This document shows, one piece after another, positions 7,564 through 10,364 of a stretch of DNA of 10,364 bases (position 1 is the stretch's first letter; every line of letters begins with the position of its first letter). The notes below the pieces were generated by a model that saw nothing but the letters and a program-made list of their open reading frames with translations, had not been told where the DNA came from and ran no database searches. Source of the DNA: an uncultured Selenomonadaceae bacterium (GTDB lineage Bacteria; Bacillota; Negativicutes; Selenomonadales; Selenomonadaceae); assembly GCA_905233965.1 (NCBI GenBank), contig CAJOFG010000020.1, positions 3,724-14,087 on the forward strand. The letters are read 5' to 3'. A program made the position numbers and the translations under genes.

Positions 7564-8211
7564 TTATTGTTGCGTCGGTTGCGGTTGATCCTGTTGCGGC
7601 GTTGTCAATCTCTGCTGAGTTCCCTCGAACAACATTTGAGTTATCTGCGCCGCCATCAACGGTTCCATTTTCGACAAAACATTTGCCGCGCTCGCCTCGT
7701 TCATTTTTTGCAAAATCAAAACGACGGTATCCGGCTCCACTCCGTCGAGAGCCTTTGCCGCGTCCTCCGGTTTCATGCTGTCGTAAATCCGGGCAAGCTT
7801 GGAAATTCTTTTTTTCTCCGCCTCTTCGCGAAGTTTTGTTTGCTTTTCGATTTCCTCTTTGGAAAGTGTCACATCTTTAGATTTTTTCGGCTTGTCTTTA
7901 TCTTTTGCCGCGTCACCTTCTCCGGCTTTCGCAACGTCTTTATCTTTTTTGTCTTTATCTTCTTCCGGCTCCGGTTCGGGCTCCGGCCAAACGACACCGG
8001 GCGGCACGGTGAAATACTCAAACATTTCGCCGGCACCGACTATCGGCAATTTGTACAAGCCGGCTTTCTCATTCATCCACGCGACTTTATCTTCGTCAAC
8101 CACGCCGAGATAAATGCAAACTCCCAAAGCAATGCCGGACAGGAAAAGCAAAATCAGCAGGACGAGGAGAATCGTACCGATTTTACTTCCGGAACTTTTT
8201 TTCTTTGCCAT
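7564..8211 (-). CDS. MotE-like flagellar membrane protein with MgtE_N-like C-terminal domain
   Basis: A 215-residue protein with a short basic N-terminus (MAKKKSSGSK), one transmembrane helix at about 11-36, then a region outside the membrane. That region holds a Pro-Glu tract (76-83), a Lys/Asp-rich low-complexity stretch (84-112), a probable coiled coil (117-140) and an MgtE_N-like helical domain (about 138-196, with RIYDSMKPEDAAKAL and VVLILQKMNEASAANVLSKM). The tail is Gln/Pro-rich. This architecture is that of MotE (stabiliser of the stator protein MotC) and YlxF, encoded in Bacillota flagellar operons. The role in stator or motor assembly is inferred from family and from the adjacent transglycosylase; no other flagellar gene is visible. 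ATG 8211 was chosen over TTG 8226 because GGAG (8221-8224) sits 9 bases before it and the TTG overlaps that site. It begins 19 bases after the transglycosylase stop and ends 14 bases before the AMMECR1 fusion. Confidence 0.85.
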   Translation of the reverse strand: MAKKKSSGSKIGTILLVLLILLFLSGIALGVCIYLGVVDEDKVAWMNEKAGLYKLPIVGAGEMFEYFTVPPGVVWPEPEPEPEEDKDKKDKDVAKAGEGDAAKDKDKPKKSKDVTLSKEEIEKQTKLREEAEKKRISKLARIYDSMKPEDAAKALDGVEPDTVVLILQKMNEASAANVLSKMEPLMAAQITQMLFEGTQQRLTTPQQDQPQPTQQ

Positions 8212-8220
8212 CGTATCACG

Positions 8221-8224
8221 CTCC
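8221..8224 (-). promoter_or_regulatory. Ribosome binding site choosing ATG 8211 for the MotE-like gene
   Basis: GGAG on the minus strand, 9 bases before ATG 8211. The in-frame TTG at 8226 overlaps this site and so cannot use it. Confidence 0.6.
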
Positions 8225-8230
8225 AAAAAA

Positions 8231-8995
8231 TCAGCGATACAAACTCAGAACTCTGGAAACATAATTTTGAGTTTCGGGGTACGGAGGAACACCGCCGTAT
8301 TGTTTAACCGCGCCCGGTCCGGCATTGTAAGCGGCGATTGATTTTTCAAGGTCGCCGTCGAACGTGTCCAACATTTGCCGCAGGAAACGGGTACCGCCTT
8401 CGATATTTTCGCGCATATCGTAAGGATTTACTCCGAGAGTTGCGGCAGTGTCCGGCATGAGTTGCATAACGCCTATCGCGCCGTCATCCGAAATCGAATC
8501 CTGATTTATATTCGACTCTGCCATTGCAATCGCGCGGGCAAGTTTCGGATCTACTCCGTTCGTCAAAGCGGCGGTGCGAATAATTTCTTCCGCGTCGCCG
8601 GAGCCGGACAAATCACCCGTCCGCGTATCGTTGCGTCCGGGAGCGTCACCGGAAATTCTTTGCGCGGTATCTCCGGTTTGTTGTGCGTTGCCGGAAGTGT
8701 CCGGAACATTTATTCCGGCGGCTCTCAAAATTGTGGCAACTCTTTGAGAATTTATCGCGTCGTTTTCGTTCACCGGATTTGATCCGCCGATAAGTTTTTC
8801 CGCGTCCGGCGTTTGCTGAATTTGACTTACTCTTTGCAAAGCGTCCTGACGTTGAATTTCTTCGTTCAACCGTGTTTCAAAATCTCCGCCGACTCCGAAT
8901 CTGCTTTCTATCGCCTCAATCCGGCGGCGCACCGCGTCCATTCTCTTCGTCAAGTCTACACGTTCGATACCTTGAATTTCTATCAATTTATTCAT
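8231..8995 (-). CDS. SLT-type lytic transglycosylase without an obvious signal peptide
   Basis: Cleaves the glycan strands of peptidoglycan, forming anhydro-muramyl ends. The C-terminal SLT (goose-lysozyme-like) domain is at about 135-254: catalytic Glu160 in [19 protein letters not shown] (172-181), [11 protein letters not shown], and [15 protein letters not shown] (221-235) with the closing PYPETQNYV. The first 60 residues are charged and helical ([16 protein letters not shown], then Gln-rich), followed by a Gly/Asp/Thr-rich linker (about 95-133). The N-terminus has no hydrophobic segment, lipobox or Sec signal, although its substrate is outside the membrane. Next to a MotE-like gene, this suggests a flagellum-linked muramidase exported by the flagellar apparatus; that is inference. 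ATG 8995 overlaps the macrodomain stop in ATGAATAA (8 bases), pointing to translational coupling; the GAAAGG before it is only 2 bases away, so the exact start is slightly uncertain. Confidence 0.92.
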   Translation of the reverse strand: MNKLIEIQGIERVDLTKRMDAVRRRIEAIESRFGVGGDFETRLNEEIQRQDALQRVSQIQQTPDAEKLIGGSNPVNENDAINSQRVATILRAAGINVPDTSGNAQQTGDTAQRISGDAPGRNDTRTGDLSGSGDAEEIIRTAALTNGVDPKLARAIAMAESNINQDSISDDGAIGVMQLMPDTAATLGVNPYDMRENIEGGTRFLRQMLDTFDGDLEKSIAAYNAGPGAVKQYGGVPPYPETQNYVSRVLSLYR

Positions 8996-9533
8996 CGCCT
9001 TTCGGTAAAGTCGAAAATTCTTTGCTTACTTCCAAATATATTTCGTAATCGGCGCGGCTGAAATTAACTGCCGTAATTTTCATGCCGTAGTCCGAATTTT
9101 TTTCAAACCAATCCGAAATTGCCTTCAACGCAACTTTCGCCGCATCTTTTTTCGGGTAGCCGTAAACGCCGGTTGAAATTCCGGGAAAAGCAATTTCGTG
9201 CAAATTATTTTTTTTCGCGAGGTCGAGAGAATTTAAATAACAGTTCCGCAAAAGTTCCGCGTCGCGAGATTTTCCGGAATAAACCGGTCCGACGGTGTGA
9301 ATGACATACTTTGCCGGAAGTTTGTATCCCTTCGTGATTTTCGCTTCGCCGGTTTCGCAACCGTGCAAAGTCCGGCACTCCTCCAAAAGTTCGTGACCCG
9401 CCGCCCGGTGAATTGCTCCGTCAACTCCTCCGCCGCCGAGTAAACTCTTGTTCGCCGCATTGACTATCGCATCAACTTTCAACTTCGTGATGTCGCCGAC
9501 GAAAAATTTTATTTCGTTTTTGTAATTTCCCAT
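8988..9533 (-). CDS. Macro-domain protein, probable O-acetyl-ADP-ribose deacetylase/ADP-ribosyl hydrolase (YmdB/MacroD-like)
   Basis: A 181-residue single macro domain, expected to bind ADP-ribose and hydrolyse O-acetyl-ADP-ribose or mono-ADP-ribosyl groups on proteins. Visible motifs: [20 protein letters not shown] (12-31), [14 protein letters not shown] (33-46) with Asn25 and Asp38 in the positions used by MacroD-type hydrolases, [18 protein letters not shown], and the phosphate loop [11 protein letters not shown]. These residues mark the active MacroD subgroup rather than a mere binder. ATG 9533 has AAGGA (9545-9541) at 7 bases; a longer reading from 9575 would skip this site and add an unconserved leader. 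It is the first gene of the leftward run, about 60 bases after the -10 of the promoter at 9593-9621, and its stop overlaps the transglycosylase start. O-acetyl-ADP-ribose is the by-product of sirtuins, and a sirtuin gene lies on the other strand at 2366-3103. Confidence 0.94.
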   Translation of the reverse strand: MGNYKNEIKFFVGDITKLKVDAIVNAANKSLLGGGGVDGAIHRAAGHELLEECRTLHGCETGEAKITKGYKLPAKYVIHTVGPVYSGKSRDAELLRNCYLNSLDLAKKNNLHEIAFPGISTGVYGYPKKDAAKVALKAISDWFEKNSDYGMKITAVNFSRADYEIYLEVSKEFSTLPKGDE

Positions 9534-9540
9534 TTCAAAA

Positions 9541-9545
9541 TCCTT
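9541..9545 (-). promoter_or_regulatory. Ribosome binding site of the macro-domain gene
   Basis: AAGGA on the minus strand, 7 bases before ATG 9533. It supports this start over the in-frame upstream codon at 9575. Confidence 0.65.
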
Positions 9546-9592
9546 CCGGTTTAAAATTGAAAAGCGAACCGCCAAGCCGCCCCCGTTCCGGA

Positions 9593-9621
9593 ATTATACA
9601 AAAGTTTTTATAAGTTGTGAA
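9593..9621 (-). promoter_or_regulatory. Sigma-70/sigma-A-like promoter of the leftward five-gene run
   Basis: On the minus strand TTCACA (9621-9616, five of six consensus bases) is followed after exactly 17 bases by a perfect TATAAT (9598-9593), preceded by TG-like extension bases (TTTTG). This leaves a leader of about 50-55 bases before ATG 9533. It is the best promoter match I noticed in the window and sits in the longest non-coding gap (9534-9683). Confidence 0.75.
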
Positions 9622-9623
9622 GT

Positions 9624-9647
9624 AAAAAATCTGCCGTGAGGTTACGG
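9624..9647 (-). terminator. Possible weak terminator after the TerD-domain gene
   Basis: On the minus strand CCGT and ACGG (9647-9634) can form a four-pair stem around a six-base loop, followed shortly by six T (9629-9624). The stem is short, so this is tentative; it lies between the TerD-domain stop and the -35 of the next promoter. Confidence 0.3.
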
Positions 9648-9683
9648 GTCGGGTATCGCGAAAACAATTTCAAAATTGAACGC

Positions 9684-10364
9684 TCAATCTTTTTTACCGC
9701 GCGCCCATTCCAATCCCCAATCGAAAGCGTCGTCCATTTCCTGAGAATCTTTGTAGAACCGGACAATTTTTTCCACGCTGAAAGTATCGCCGACATTTTC
9801 CAAAAGAGCAACGGCACAAGTATTTTTCCGCGAACCGTATTCGTCCATGCGTACAACCAAATCCGGAGAGCCGGGACATTTCACCGTGACGACCCCTTGC
9901 GCGTCAGACCAATTCGTCGCGCCGGAATAAATGAACGTGAAAATTAAAATGCGCCGGATTTTACGAATAAATTTTCCGTTCACGCGAATCGTTTCACCGT
10001 CCGAAACATTTCCGGTTCTGTCGTCGCCTTCGTGCAAAATGTACGGCGCGGAGGAAAAACTCCCGAAAAGATTTCCCAAAGCTTGAACCGCTCCGATTTC
10101 TCCGTCCTGCAATTCGTAAAGGCAACACAAATCCAAGTCGATATTTTTTCCGGAAACCCTGCCGGCACCGGTTTTTTTCCACTTCAGATTGATTGAAATT
10201 TCGGAGGAAGAACTTCCGCGCCGTCTGATGTTTACTTTTTCGCCGCGATTGACTTCGATTTTTTTCGGCGGCGAAATATTCATCGGAGCGGGCGGAGGGA
10301 TAATCGGAGTCGGAGATTTTCTTGCCGGCGTTGAAGATTTTTTTTGCGGCGCGGATTTTTTTTT
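9684..10364 (-). CDS. TerD-domain stress protein, TerA type (5' partial, open at window edge)
   Basis: The last 226 residues of a protein whose frame is open to the right edge. From the edge it reads a Lys/Ser/Pro-rich linker (KKKSAPQKKSSTPARKSP, then TPIIPPAP), then a TerD fold: NIDLDLCCLYELQDG, VQALGNLFGSF, the calcium-site-like HEGDDRTG, RILIFTFIYSGATNW, DAQGVVTVKCPG, CAVALLENVG, VEKIVRFY and a closing WGLEWARGKKD. These match the C-terminal domain of TerA-type proteins better than the short TerD/TerE form, because of DLDLCCLYEL and ALLENVG. Such proteins accompany tellurite resistance and general stress responses; the molecular role is not settled. The ATG at 10283 lies inside the linker and is unlikely to be the real start. 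What precedes the linker is unseen. It is a separate unit from the macro-domain gene, 150 bases away. Confidence 0.9.
   Translation of the reverse strand, partial: KKKSAPQKKSSTPARKSPTPIIPPPAPMNISPPKKIEVNRGEKVNIRRRGSSSSEISINLKWKKTGAGRVSGKNIDLDLCCLYELQDGEIGAVQALGNLFGSFSSAPYILHEGDDRTGNVSDGETIRVNGKFIRKIRRILIFTFIYSGATNWSDAQGVVTVKCPGSPDLVVRMDEYGSRKNTCAVALLENVGDTFSVEKIVRFYKDSQEMDDAFDWGLEWARGKKD

Noticed and set aside
7876..7986. Repetitive Glu-Pro and Lys-Asp codons in the MotE-like gene as a tandem DNA repeat
   Set aside because: The pattern follows the low-complexity protein linker usual in this family and has no exact, regular DNA period.
7462..8307. 281-codon open frame on the + strand across the MotE-like gene
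   Set aside because: It is the antisense shadow of the MotE-like gene and parts of its neighbours. Its product is a Phe/Arg/Leu-rich string with no recognisable domain, while the minus strand has clear family motifs and ribosome binding sites.
9665..9678. Palindrome CAATTTCAAAATTG after the TerD-domain stop, as a terminator
   Set aside because: Six A/T-rich pairs with a two-base loop and only four following T on the minus strand are too weak to call.
9636..9947. 103-codon open frame on the + strand opposite the TerD-domain gene
   Set aside because: Antisense to a conserved TerD fold; no ribosome binding site or domain.

Overview
The window reads as chromosomal DNA of a flagellated Gram-positive-lineage anaerobe, most likely Bacillota and possibly the outer-membraned Negativicutes. 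The evidence is a single-chain PurL of the Bacillota/Bacteroidota type, a methionine aminopeptidase with a SEC-C zinc motif, a LigB-like/AMMECR1 fusion of the clostridial type, and a MotE-like flagellar protein. The order is an inference from gene content and codon style (AAA, TTT and ATT alternating with GGC, GCG and CCG); no marker gene settles it. There is no rRNA, tRNA, CRISPR array, insertion sequence or phage gene. All genes are tightly packed and intact apart from two cut by the window edges.

Left half, + strand (2-5177): a four-gene, operon-like run. It holds the C-terminal part of purL (purine synthesis), an NAD-dependent sirtuin deacylase, a lone GspF/PilC-type inner-membrane platform protein, and a PdxY-like pyridoxal/pyridoxamine kinase that starts with TTG. 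Gaps are 33, 16 and 30 bases. The perfect ten-base palindrome A5T5 is found at all three junctions and again in the hairpin after the last gene.

Centre (5178-5242): two convergent transcription units meet at a hairpin whose T-tract lies on the minus strand, so it mainly serves the leftward genes.

Right half, - strand (9533 down to 5243): a five-gene leftward run with a strong sigma-70-like promoter at 9593-9621. In transcription order it holds a macro-domain ADP-ribose hydrolase, a soluble-looking SLT lytic transglycosylase (start overlaps the previous stop by 8 bases), a MotE-like membrane protein with an MgtE_N-like domain, the LigB-like/AMMECR1 fusion, and the methionine aminopeptidase. 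The transglycosylase and MotE pair suggests flagellar assembly. The fusion belongs to the AmmeMemoRadiSam set, whose biochemical role I do not know to be settled; its radical-SAM partner is not in the window.

Right edge (10364-9684, - strand): the C-terminal part of a TerA-type TerD-domain stress protein, preceded by a Lys/Ser/Pro linker and open at the window edge.

The most interesting points are the LigB/AMMECR1 fusion in a map operon, the junction palindromes, the near absence of GGCC (one copy found by eye in 10.4 kb), the orphan PilC, and a sirtuin and a macrodomain (maker and remover of O-acetyl-ADP-ribose) in one neighbourhood.
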